The notes under the pieces were generated by a model. That model was not told the DNA's origin. It worked only from the letters and a program-made list of their open reading frames with translations, and made no database searches. Shown piece by piece: positions 35,479 to 44,167 of a stretch of 64,000 bases of DNA; position 1 is the stretch's first letter, and every line of letters begins with the position of its first letter. The stretch is from Candidatus Bathyarchaeota archaeon A05DMB-4. Lineage in GTDB: Archaea > Thermoproteota > Bathyarchaeia > Bathyarchaeales > SOJC01. The stretch spans positions 1 to 64,000 of the forward strand of contig JABFQO010000003.1 in assembly GCA_019685575.1 (NCBI GenBank), written 5' to 3'. Made by a program: the position numbers and the translations under genes.

Positions 35479-36819
35479 GTGAATGAAAACTTAAAGAGAA
35501 ACATCTATCCAATTCGTGGAGAATTGTCACCTATGCCAGACATCAGAGAAAAATTGCGAATTAACGAGGAAAACCTGAAGGCGGTTAATGATTTTCTTCT
35601 CAAAAAAGACAATCCCCTTGTAAACAATTTGCTCAAAATTATAGACAAATATGGTGGCTTGCAGGAAATCAACCGCAAAGCGCGAGCATGCTGCAAACTC
35701 GAAGCCTTCATGAAAAGACTGGAAAAGAAAAAATCACCCTTCCTAAAAGACCTTGAATGGCTCGTCAAGCAACGCGACGAAGGCGCCTTCATCACGATTC
35801 CAGAATACCGACGCAAGATTTTGGGCAAAAAAGCTGGTTCTATGAGTTTTGACGAGTCCTTCGCTGTTACTCTCGAAATCAGCGCCTTCAATTTCTTCCC
35901 GTGGCTTGTTGAAGAAGCCAAAAAAAGCATAAAAAATCAAGAACTCATGCCCGCCCGCTATATCCGCGTCCGCAACATGAAGGAACAAGTCGAAGACGAC
36001 GACCTCCTCGCCACCCAAGCAGCCATGCAAATCATAGGTGCCTCTTTCGTAGAAACTTTGGACACGAAGGGCACGATGCCCGGACCCGACGGCGCACCCA
36101 TCAACGTGCACTTGGGCGGGCCAGACACTATCACGGGCTATTTTGGCGGTGTGGGTGTGCCTAATGATTACGCCTTAAAGTGGGTTGAGGAGTATCTGCA
36201 TTATTACACGGAATACGGCGTCCGCCAAGTCCTCAACGTTAACGCTGGAACTATACTTCTGGGCTACATGCTTCACAAACTGGGCATAGACATCGAATTC
36301 AAAATCAGCGTGTACATGGGCAACGACAACCCCTACAATATACTTTGGACGCTTATGACCGCCAAACTCTTCAGTCGACCCGACGGCACCACGCCCTTAA
36401 TCGGCTTCAACTTGTCCAACAGCGCCAACAACGAAACCATCGAGTTGGCGGCGTACATCCGCAAGCCGTGGGGTTTCGAAGACATCGTTCGCATCGAGCA
36501 TCACATCACCGAAGCCTACAAAAGCATAGTCCGCCAGCCCTACAACCGCCAACCCGAACTCCTCGCTCTCGCCGACCATGTTAAGAACATCAGCGCCAAA
36601 CACGAGGGCGGCTTACCCGAAACCGAACGTAAACGCGACCACCCGAGCGACATACTCGACTACTTCATGCCCAAAAAAGACATCATCGAAAAAGGCTTAA
36701 TGCCCAAACTATTACAGAACTACCTTGACAAACACGACGCCCTCAACAAAACCGCAGAGATGCTCACCAAAAAGGGCTTAACCTTCATCGCAGCACGAAA
36801 CCTACACAAAACAAAATAG
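35479..36819 (+). CDS. conserved protein of unknown function, divergent from aldolase-Fae
   Basis: 446 residues from GTG 35479, or 428 from ATG 35533 with GGAG ahead of it. I do not recognise the family. A helical N-terminal part (residues 20-130, with a Cys pair RACCKLEA) precedes a part with alternating strands and helices that could be a TIM barrel. Marked motifs are NVHLGGPDTITGYFGGVGVP, LNVNAGTILLGYML, VYMGNDNPYN and IGFNLSNSANNETIELAAYI, which look like an active site with several Asn and His. No membrane segment. The divergent layout suggests shared control with the aldolase-Fae gene. Confidence 0.75.
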   Translation: MNENLKRNIYPIRGELSPMPDIREKLRINEENLKAVNDFLLKKDNPLVNNLLKIIDKYGGLQEINRKARACCKLEAFMKRLEKKKSPFLKDLEWLVKQRDEGAFITIPEYRRKILGKKAGSMSFDESFAVTLEISAFNFFPWLVEEAKKSIKNQELMPARYIRVRNMKEQVEDDDLLATQAAMQIIGASFVETLDTKGTMPGPDGAPINVHLGGPDTITGYFGGVGVPNDYALKWVEEYLHYYTEYGVRQVLNVNAGTILLGYMLHKLGIDIEFKISVYMGNDNPYNILWTLMTAKLFSRPDGTTPLIGFNLSNSANNETIELAAYIRKPWGFEDIVRIEHHITEAYKSIVRQPYNRQPELLALADHVKNISAKHEGGLPETERKRDHPSDILDYFMPKKDIIEKGLMPKLLQNYLDKHDALNKTAEMLTKKGLTFIAARNLHKTK

Positions 36820-36820
36820 C

Positions 36821-37123
36821 TTATCGCCTAAGTGAACGGATAAACCGCAAAAACACGTGCCCAAAATACAGCGCTGTAAAACCTGACAACAAAATCTCCA
36901 CGCCCAAAATTAACGGATTATTCTCCACCGCGAAGAAATATCCACGCATGCCGATGTCCGAAAACACCAAAACCTGCAGAAAAACAGCCCCAGCTAAGCA
37001 ACTTAGTCCGAACCCGTGAAAAACCTGCTGCAAACGCCGACTAATCCGCTGCATCTGTTCCTCAAAAAAGCCGTTCTCAAAAACCAAATTAACCATTGCG
37101 CACTGCAAAACCAAATGTTGCAT
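36821..37123 (-). CDS. small hypothetical membrane protein
   Basis: 100 residues with two likely membrane helices (FGLSCLAGAVFLQVLVF and LILGVEILLSGFTALYFGHV) and a basic C-terminal tail. It follows the RNase J-like gene by 18 bases on the same strand and may be cotranscribed. No family recognised. Confidence 0.5.
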   Translation of the reverse strand: MQHLVLQCAMVNLVFENGFFEEQMQRISRRLQQVFHGFGLSCLAGAVFLQVLVFSDIGMRGYFFAVENNPLILGVEILLSGFTALYFGHVFLRFIRSLRR

Positions 37124-37141
37124 ACGTATTGTTTTTTCATA

Positions 37142-38560
37142 CTACAATTCATACTCAACGGCTTCTTTGACAAGCCTTATGCTACGAAGTTTACGGCAAA
37201 ACAGTCGAGGATGTTCGGTGTGAACCGGGAAAATGGTTTTCGGCTTAATCTGCCTTGCCAAGTCAATCAGTTCTTCTCCGCAAGCGTGTCCAGAACAGTG
37301 ACTTTGAAACATCCTTAACTTGAAATGCTGTAGCCAATTCCTCAATCGCTTAAAGTCAACCCGCATTTCCTCGTTGAAGGGCTCACTCAAAGAGTGAATG
37401 AAAAGGCTGCCGTCCTCAGGTTTGATGTCAATTAACTCGTTGAAGTTGTAGAAACTCAAAACCGAAATTACGCGCTTCTGGTTTTTTCTAATCTTTTCCG
37501 CTGTCCATGAATTGTTTAGGTTGAGGAATTGGCGCTCGTTGACGCTGTAGTCGTTTTCTCGGTACGTGCCCGTACCTCGTTTCGGGATGTGAATAATGAT
37601 GTCTTCATCCGAATAGCTTGGAACGTTCAGTTTCGGATCTCGGCTAAGCCACTTTAACATAAACGCGTCTTTCAGTGAAACAACCAATTTTCGACTATTT
37701 GACCTTGCGATCTCGAAAAACGTTCGAAGTCTGTCGACGTCTTTAAAGTTGAAATCAGCCACGACAAACTTATCCGTCTTCGCAACAGCATTGTTGCATT
37801 CTTTTTTTACCTTGTCTTCACTTGAGGGTTCATGCGAAACATCGATTCTTGTCCCTTCTACTATCAGAGCAGCCGGTTCAGAGGCTTTGGCGCGTTCAAT
37901 AAACTCTCGTGTCATTTTTGGCTTTGTGCCGTGCATCCTCAAATCGCCAGTATAAACCACTGCGCCCCGGCTTGTATGAACGATGAAACCGTAGGCGCCG
38001 GGTACGGAATGGTCAACGTGGACGGGTTCAATCTCTAACGTGCCGATTTTGATTTTCGCGCCTGTTCGGAAGGGTTTGAATGTTCTTTTCACGGGTTCTT
38101 CTTTTTTGCTCTCGACGGGGCGTCTTTTGAAGTCTATTATTTCGTATTCCATGCTTCGTGTTCCGCTTTCAGCTGCCGCGTTGAGCATTAAAAACGCAGT
38201 TTCGCCCAAGTATATTGGAATCTCTTCGTGCAGAAAAGATATGTAGTTGGCGTGGTCTGCATGTGCATGGGTTAAGAAGACGGCGTCGATTTTTGGTTTC
38301 TGTTTTTTCATTCCGCACATCGCTAACAGGTCTTCTCGGTAGATTCCGTCAACGTTTGGAAGCAGACCCATTTCGATAAAGTCGCCGAGTCCGCATGCAC
38401 TCCGCGGAGACAAAAACTCGTCATAAAAGATGCTTCTTTTTCCAAAACTCAACCCAAAATCAAGAAAAACACGTGCATCGCCGTCTTGGAGAAGGATTTT
38501 GTTCCCGCCGATTTCGTTGACCCCACCGTAGAACGTGAGGCTTGTCTTATTCTTCACCAT
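37142..38560 (-). CDS. RNase J-like metallo-beta-lactamase nuclease
   Basis: 472 residues. The MBL metal site is HAHADH (FLTHAHADHANY), with VHVDHSVPGAYGF and VVYTGDLRMHG further on; the beta-CASP motifs include ALIVEGTRID and the C-terminal FQSHCSGHA and FPVHTEH. The start TFYGGVNEIGGNKILL is typical of RNase J/CPSF-like enzymes. Likely RNA decay or processing. It starts 2 bases after the end of the nucleotidyltransferase-kinase gene. Confidence 0.88.
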   Translation of the reverse strand: MVKNKTSLTFYGGVNEIGGNKILLQDGDARVFLDFGLSFGKRSIFYDEFLSPRSACGLGDFIEMGLLPNVDGIYREDLLAMCGMKKQKPKIDAVFLTHAHADHANYISFLHEEIPIYLGETAFLMLNAAAESGTRSMEYEIIDFKRRPVESKKEEPVKRTFKPFRTGAKIKIGTLEIEPVHVDHSVPGAYGFIVHTSRGAVVYTGDLRMHGTKPKMTREFIERAKASEPAALIVEGTRIDVSHEPSSEDKVKKECNNAVAKTDKFVVADFNFKDVDRLRTFFEIARSNSRKLVVSLKDAFMLKWLSRDPKLNVPSYSDEDIIIHIPKRGTGTYRENDYSVNERQFLNLNNSWTAEKIRKNQKRVISVLSFYNFNELIDIKPEDGSLFIHSLSEPFNEEMRVDFKRLRNWLQHFKLRMFQSHCSGHACGEELIDLARQIKPKTIFPVHTEHPRLFCRKLRSIRLVKEAVEYEL

Positions 38561-38561
38561 G

Positions 38562-40256
38562 CTATCGCCTCGCTCGAGTGCCCACTTTTCTACAGATGCT
38601 TGAGATCGTAAAAATAACCTGTGGTGGGGTAAATATGGCGAAGACTTTCGTGTACTGTGCTGACCATGCCTTTTTTATTGTTTCCGTTTTTCCTCCCCCT
38701 TGCAGGTAACCTTCGATAAAGGCGTTAGCGATTAACTCTGCCGCGTTCGTGTTTGCGAGAGGTGAAACGTAATGTCCCGAATAATAAAGAAACTCTGCGA
38801 TGTCCCATGCTTGGTTCCCGTTTCTGGTTGCTTGCTCCAAATCAAGAAACACTGGCTCGCCGTCTTTTGTGATTACAATGTTTTCCGGTTTACAATCACC
38901 CAGCGCAACTCCAAGCGCGTGTGCTTTGGCCATTTTTTCGCCTATTTTTCTGACGGTTGCCAAGTCTTTTTCATTTTTGTTTTCGGAAGTTACGATTTTT
39001 TTAATTATTTTTGTCATGCTGGTGCCTTCGACGTATTCTTTGAAGATTAGGCGTTGCTGTGGGCTTACGTGCAGAATTTTGGGCACTGCAAAATTGTTTT
39101 GGCTTAGGAACTGGTTAATCGCATATTCTCTTTCCAATCGTGTCTGCCCGAGCACGGCGAACGAATGCGTGCCCAACGTCCAAAAAGCCAAGGGAAACCA
39201 TTTAAACGCAAACCAATCCTTGAATTTCTTAACAGCGATTCTCTGTTTTTGTCCATTCTTCTCAAAGCTAACCAGATAAACCGTGTTCAAAACTCCGCCT
39301 AAACGTTTTAGTTCCATTCTTGTTGTTCCTTCGCGGGGGGCAAGTTTACACACAAAATCTTCAATGCCAGTAGTGTCGGAGAAAGAAACCAACCCGTACG
39401 GTGTAGGAACAAGCAAGAATCTCTGCGAAGCATTCAACTGAAAAACCAATCTCTCTTCAGCCGCTTGCTTATGCGTTTTGAAGTAAAGTTCTTGGTCTTC
39501 TAAGATGGGGCGGATAACGCCGGGAAACGTTCGGAGCAGATACATCAATAGTCCTCTTTGTATTGTGCGGAATAATGCGAGAAGCCGGATGCGGCGTTTA
39601 TTCACTTTTTTGATGAAAGTTTTGTTTATTTTGATCGTTCCTTTGGCGAGGGTTATCCAGCCTTCTTCTGCTAATTGGTCGAGGGCTATTGTGTATCCTT
39701 TCATCACGCGTTCGGTGTTGCGTTTTCTTAGGTCACTTCTGAACGTGTTGAGAAAAGTGTAGGTCATCAACGGAAACAAGCGGGCTTTCCGCGCCATGTC
39801 CTCGTACATAAAGTACTTCGGTTTCAACACAAACTCGTACGACATTTCCGGGTATTCTAATACAAGGTTTTCCAGAAGTTCCCATATGACTCTCTTTTTC
39901 AGTTTGACCTCTTGAAATTGGAGGTAATCGGGGTTGATTATGGGTTTATAGGGGAGCATGATTTTTTCAGCCACGAATTCGCCTATGATTCCTTGTTGTA
40001 TGTCTGCCTCGAAAAGTCCAGAATCTACGACGAAGAAGAAGACGTTGACATCGTTTAGCATTTTGGGGTACACCATAAGTCGCGACGGATAATTCTTCAC
40101 TATCAACAAAACATCGATGTCGCTTTTCTCGGTTCCGTAGCCGCTGGCCCGTGCGCCAAAGACACAAGCGCTGACGATTTCGCGGGTTCGGGCAATCTGT
40201 CTGCATAAGTTCAAAATCTGTTCTTGTTGTTGGGAGTGTATGGTTTGGTTTTCCAA
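38562..40256 (-). CDS. nucleotidyltransferase-kinase fusion protein
   Basis: 564 residues. N-terminal domain (about 15-95) is a minimal nucleotidyltransferase: ACVFGARASGYGTEKSDIDVLLI holds the GS-like turn and DxD metal site. A middle helical and winged-helix-like region (110-280) has many basic residues. The C-terminal domain (290-540) is a RIO/Bud32-like kinase with RIAVKKFKDW (ATP-binding Lys), EYVEGTSM, GDCKPENIVITKDG (catalytic loop) and VFLDLEQA (metal Asp). It could nucleotidylate or phosphorylate RNA or protein. Encoded directly before RNase J. Confidence 0.8.
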   Translation of the reverse strand: MENQTIHSQQQEQILNLCRQIARTREIVSACVFGARASGYGTEKSDIDVLLIVKNYPSRLMVYPKMLNDVNVFFFVVDSGLFEADIQQGIIGEFVAEKIMLPYKPIINPDYLQFQEVKLKKRVIWELLENLVLEYPEMSYEFVLKPKYFMYEDMARKARLFPLMTYTFLNTFRSDLRKRNTERVMKGYTIALDQLAEEGWITLAKGTIKINKTFIKKVNKRRIRLLALFRTIQRGLLMYLLRTFPGVIRPILEDQELYFKTHKQAAEERLVFQLNASQRFLLVPTPYGLVSFSDTTGIEDFVCKLAPREGTTRMELKRLGGVLNTVYLVSFEKNGQKQRIAVKKFKDWFAFKWFPLAFWTLGTHSFAVLGQTRLEREYAINQFLSQNNFAVPKILHVSPQQRLIFKEYVEGTSMTKIIKKIVTSENKNEKDLATVRKIGEKMAKAHALGVALGDCKPENIVITKDGEPVFLDLEQATRNGNQAWDIAEFLYYSGHYVSPLANTNAAELIANAFIEGYLQGGGKTETIKKAWSAQYTKVFAIFTPPQVIFTISSICRKVGTRARR

Positions 40257-40407
40257 TTAGTGTTTCATTCCGTCTAGCATGGTTCTTTATTGTGTTTCCT
40301 TTTAAGAATATTCGCTGATGTTTTTATTTAAACATCTCATCCTCTAATTACAGAGGGAAGAACTTAAATGCAGATTGAAGCCTAATATGCTAAAACGGTG
40401 TGGGCTG

Positions 40408-40770
40408 ATGGGAATTCAGTCTAAGCCGCGAAAGGCAACTTTAGGCTTTCTTTTATCGATCGTGGCAGGAGTTTTTATATTACTCAACGGTTTAGTGTGG
40501 TTTTTGATAGGAAATTTCATTTGGATGCTCAGCGAAGAGACAATGGTTCCCATTTTTGCGCTTCCATTGTTCCTTCTGGGAGTGTTGTCAATTCTTTTCG
40601 CCATCGCAGTATTCCTTGGTGCATTGGTGATTTACTGGTTCAGAAAAGTGTCTTTAGGTGGAAAAATCGTGCTGGTTTTTTCGATTCTCAGCACTTCAGT
40701 CGGCGGCGGTTTTCTCTTAGGAATGGCTTTGGGCGTAGCCGGCGGCGCCTACAGCATTAGAAACAAGTAA
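40408..40770 (+). CDS. four-helix membrane protein, paralog 1
   Basis: 120 residues from ATG 40408, a start supported by alignment with the next gene; the frame opens earlier at 40375. Four hydrophobic segments (TLGFLLSIVAGVFILLNGLV, the region around FALPLFLLGVLSILFAIA, GGKIVLVFSILSTSV, GGGFLLGMALGVAGG). Function unknown. It is a diverged copy of the gene at 40863. Confidence 0.7.
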   Translation: MGIQSKPRKATLGFLLSIVAGVFILLNGLVWFLIGNFIWMLSEETMVPIFALPLFLLGVLSILFAIAVFLGALVIYWFRKVSLGGKIVLVFSILSTSVGGGFLLGMALGVAGGAYSIRNK

Positions 40771-40862
40771 AAAATCCCTGCAAATTATCTTTAAAGCGTC
40801 TTGTCTATGGAAGGTTTTAAATGCTGAACGCTTCTAAAATATTGATTTAAAGGAGGTATAAG

Positions 40863-41222
40863 TTGGAAGGTTCAACAGGGGCAAAAAGAGCAACCGTCGG
40901 CTTCGTGCTGTCTCTGATCGGCGGCATCTTCATACTGATCAACGGTATAGCATGGTTTGCGTTGTCGAATTTGTTTGACCAATTAGGCTTAGGCGGACTA
41001 TTTGGCTTCGGTCTAGCATTAGATGTCCTAGGCGGCGTAATGGTAGTTTTTGCCATACTAGTTTTCATCGGTGCATGGCTCATCTACACTCCAGGAAAAG
41101 AAATGATCGGCGGCATACTAGCGCTAATCTTTTCAATCATCAGCTTTATCGGCGGTGGCGGCTTCGCCCTCGGGGCTATACTTGGCCTTATCGGCGGTAT
41201 ACTCGGGCTCTTGAAGAAATAA
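40863..41222 (+). CDS. four-helix membrane protein, paralog 2
   Basis: 119 residues, TTG start with AAAGGAGG upstream. Its segments match paralog 1 in order: ATVGFVLSLIGGIFILINGI, VMVVFAILVFIGAWLIY, GGILALIFSIISFIGGGG, LGAILGLIGGILGLL. The two are separated by 92 bases and arose by tandem duplication. Confidence 0.75.
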   Translation: MEGSTGAKRATVGFVLSLIGGIFILINGIAWFALSNLFDQLGLGGLFGFGLALDVLGGVMVVFAILVFIGAWLIYTPGKEMIGGILALIFSIISFIGGGGFALGAILGLIGGILGLLKK

Positions 41223-41257
41223 CCCCCCACTTTTTCTTTTTTCCTTCTTTCTTTTTC

Positions 41258-42631
41258 CTATTTCTTAGTGACTTTCGCGTAGAGCCTTAGTGCTTTCAGT
41301 GCTCGTGCGGCTTTTTCTGGAAGGTTATAAAGTGGCAGGCTACTCTTTCCCAGTGTTTTGTGGATGCGGTTATAGTCTTCTCCGCCTGCTGGCACGTCTA
41401 CTACGGGTTTCCCCGAAAATTTTTTAACGGTCTTCGCTACAACGAGTGCGTCTTTTGGTTCGAAAAACGTAGACTTTAACATGTTAATCACCATGACGCC
41501 GTCCACGTTCGAGTCGGCAAGCACCAAGCGAAGCACGGTGGCGAACCTTTCAGCCTTTGCGTCGGCTATCATGTCCACGGGGTTCGAAGCGTCAACGCCT
41601 GGATAACGCGTCTCTATCTCTTTCTTCGTAGATTCTGAGAGCCGTGCTAGTTTAAGCCCGTTTTTCGCAACTGCATCCGCAGCGAGTATTGCTGGACCGC
41701 CCACGTTGCTTACTATGGCAATGTTGTCGCCTTTTAGCGGGGGTTGTTTTGAGAGCGCTATGGCTGCGTTGAGAAGTTCTTCCAAGTCTTCGACACGTAT
41801 TATTCCAGCCTTTCGAAGCGCAGCGTCAAACACCTCGTCTTTTCCTGCCATCGAAGCCGTGTGACTGAGCGCTCTTTGAGCGGCTTCTTTTGTTACGCCT
41901 CCTTTCACTGCGAGAATCGGCTTTTTCTCTACGACTGTTTTGGCGGTTTCTATGAATTTTCGTCCGTTTTCGACGCCTTCCATGTAGAGGCATACGACTT
42001 TGGTTTTTGGGTCTTGGTTAAAGTATTCCAACAAATCCACGTCGTTTACGTCGACCTTGTCGCCCATAAAAGCAAACTTGCTTACGCCCACTTCATAAAA
42101 GCACGCCCAATCCAAAAGACAGGCGCCCACCCCGCCGCTTTGTGAAATCACGGCGATGTTGCCTTTCGGCGGCATTAAGCCTCTTTCAAAAGTCGTGTTC
42201 AGTCCGTTGGCAGTGTTTACCACGCCCATTATCGTGTTTGGTCCCAAGATTCTGATGTCATAATCGCCCCTCATCTGAACAAGTTGTTGACGCTGATGAT
42301 TCTTGAAACCGCCGGTTATCATCACCAACGCCTTGACGCCGTAATCTGCACATTTTTGGGCTTGTTGGAGCGATAGATTTGGGGGAAGCATGATCACGGC
42401 AAGTTCAGGTTTTGTTCCTTCAAAGCGGTCTTTCAAGGTTTTCTCGTTTATGTCCACGATAATGATTTTGCCTTTGAAATATTTTCGCATGTTATAAACT
42501 ACGTTTGTGAACAAATGCGGCGATGTCATGCCGACTTTTTCTCGAAGCTTGCTCGAACCTATCAGCACGACTTGTTTTGGTTCGAATAGATACTTGACGC
42601 TGCTCATGGGCTTCAATCCTTTTCTCTGCAA
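41258..42631 (-). CDS. ADP-forming acyl-CoA synthetase, alpha subunit
   Basis: 457 residues: CoA-binding fold (YLFEPKQVVLIGSS), succinyl-CoA synthetase-like ligase domains (GNIAVISQSGGVGACLLDWA), and the phospho-accepting His in RALSHTASMAG. This enzyme makes ATP from an acyl-CoA in archaea. The beta (ATP-grasp) subunit is not adjacent, unlike in many genomes, so the partner must be encoded elsewhere. Confidence 0.88.
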   Translation of the reverse strand: MQRKGLKPMSSVKYLFEPKQVVLIGSSKLREKVGMTSPHLFTNVVYNMRKYFKGKIIIVDINEKTLKDRFEGTKPELAVIMLPPNLSLQQAQKCADYGVKALVMITGGFKNHQRQQLVQMRGDYDIRILGPNTIMGVVNTANGLNTTFERGLMPPKGNIAVISQSGGVGACLLDWACFYEVGVSKFAFMGDKVDVNDVDLLEYFNQDPKTKVVCLYMEGVENGRKFIETAKTVVEKKPILAVKGGVTKEAAQRALSHTASMAGKDEVFDAALRKAGIIRVEDLEELLNAAIALSKQPPLKGDNIAIVSNVGGPAILAADAVAKNGLKLARLSESTKKEIETRYPGVDASNPVDMIADAKAERFATVLRLVLADSNVDGVMVINMLKSTFFEPKDALVVAKTVKKFSGKPVVDVPAGGEDYNRIHKTLGKSSLPLYNLPEKAARALKALRLYAKVTKK

Positions 42632-42698
42632 AGATTAGCGGTAGAGGAAAGAAGAGAAGTAGATGTGCATAGATTCTTAAATGTTTAACGAAAATTCG

Positions 42699-44033
42699 CT
42701 AATGAACCAGTAGATTTTGCGCTGTTTTTTGTGCTTTTTCTAAGATTTTCTCTTCATCTGTCACAGTAACTTGACGGTTTTCCATCAAAATTTTGCCGTT
42801 TACCATGACAGTGTCAACATCGCTTCCCGTTGCCGAATAAACAAGGTTCGCATAAATGTCGTGCACGGGTAACAAATGCGGCTTCTTTAAATCTATTATA
42901 ATCAAATCCGCCTTCTTACCAAGTTCCAACGTGCCCACGATATTTTCGATGCCTAAAACTTTGGCGCCGTCGCGGGTCGCCATCTCCAACGCTTGATGTG
43001 CAGGTAAAACTGTAGAGTCTCTGTAACGAATTTTCTGCAATAGACTTGCTGTTTTAACGGTTTGAAACATGTCGAGCGAGTTGTTGCTTGCAGGACCGTC
43101 GGTGCCTATCCCCACCGAGACCCCCGCTTCGAGTAAGTCGACTATTGAGGGCATGCCTTGCGCCAATTTCATGTTTGCGACGGGATTGTACGCCACCTTA
43201 ACTTGATGCTTTGCAAGCGTTTTGATTTCCTGCTTTGAAACATGTATACAGTGCGCAGCAAGCACACTTGGGCCCAAAAATCCGATTTTTTTGAGAAGCG
43301 GGATTTCGGTCACGCCATATTTTTCTTTCACTTGTCTCGCCAAATCTTCAGACTCTGCAAGATGAATGTGCAAACCCACACGAAGTCTCAACGCCGCCTT
43401 GTGGATTCTCTTTAAAAGTTCTGGGCTACAAGAATAAACAGCGTGCGGACCCAACTGAAAGCGAATTCTTCCTTGAGCGGTGGCATGAAGTTTCTTCGCG
43501 GCGATTATGCTTTCTTCTAGCATTTTTTCGGTTTGAGCGGCATTTTGGCTTTCTATTATGCCCGGCGCAAGTGTGGCTCTAAGACCGAGTTCTTGTACGG
43601 CCTTGGCAACCATGTCTTCACGGAAGTACATGTCGGCGAAGCACGTGGTACCTGTCTTTAGCATCTCCAGACAACCCAAAAGCGCCCCAACATAGATGTC
43701 TTCGGGCTTAAGTTTAGCTTCTAAAGGCCAAATTGTCTCTCTAAGCCACCGTAGAAGCGGCTGGTCTTCAGCTAAACCTCGAAACAGCGTCATCGACACA
43801 TGCGTGTGACAGTTCACCAAACCCGGCAAAATGGCTTTGCCTTTTCCTTCGATAACCTTTTCAGCAATGAACCTTGGCGATTTTGATGCTTTCCCCACAT
43901 ATACTATCACATCCTTCTTTATCGCAACCAAACCATCATCAATCGCACCTCGCCCCTTCATAGGCAAAACAACACCGCCACGAATCACTACGTCCACATT
44001 TTCCAACGAAACCACCAAACAACCACAGTTCAC
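42699..44033 (-). CDS. 5'-methylthioadenosine/S-adenosylhomocysteine deaminase
   Basis: 444-residue amidohydrolase. Metal and active-site motifs: LVNCHTHVSMTLFRGLAED, ETIWPLEAKL, LHIHLAESE, AAHCIHVS and GIGTDGPASNNSLDMF. It deaminates SAH or MTA to the inosine analogue as part of archaeal SAM recycling. The first Met is followed by further possible starts (VENVDVVIRG region). Confidence 0.88.
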   Translation of the reverse strand: MNCGCLVVSLENVDVVIRGGVVLPMKGRGAIDDGLVAIKKDVIVYVGKASKSPRFIAEKVIEGKGKAILPGLVNCHTHVSMTLFRGLAEDQPLLRWLRETIWPLEAKLKPEDIYVGALLGCLEMLKTGTTCFADMYFREDMVAKAVQELGLRATLAPGIIESQNAAQTEKMLEESIIAAKKLHATAQGRIRFQLGPHAVYSCSPELLKRIHKAALRLRVGLHIHLAESEDLARQVKEKYGVTEIPLLKKIGFLGPSVLAAHCIHVSKQEIKTLAKHQVKVAYNPVANMKLAQGMPSIVDLLEAGVSVGIGTDGPASNNSLDMFQTVKTASLLQKIRYRDSTVLPAHQALEMATRDGAKVLGIENIVGTLELGKKADLIIIDLKKPHLLPVHDIYANLVYSATGSDVDTVMVNGKILMENRQVTVTDEEKILEKAQKTAQNLLVH

Positions 44034-44073
44034 AATACATTAGGCACATTACGAAAATTAAGATTATCATAAC

Positions 44074-44129
44074 TTCATATTTGCGGTATATTTGAAGCCT
44101 AATAGGATCATATATGGAAGAGGGCCTAG
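44074..44129 (+). repeat. dispersed 56-bp repeat, copy C
   Basis: Begins TTCATATTTGCGGTATATTT and ends GGAAGAGGGCCTAG. It matches copy B (17159-17214, opposite strand) at 54 of 56 positions and lies in the gap between the deaminase and MetE-like genes. See the partial copies at 2707 and 50575. Confidence 0.8.
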
Positions 44130-44167
44130 CCCAGCGCCGAGAAACACGAACACGATAAAAACAAACC

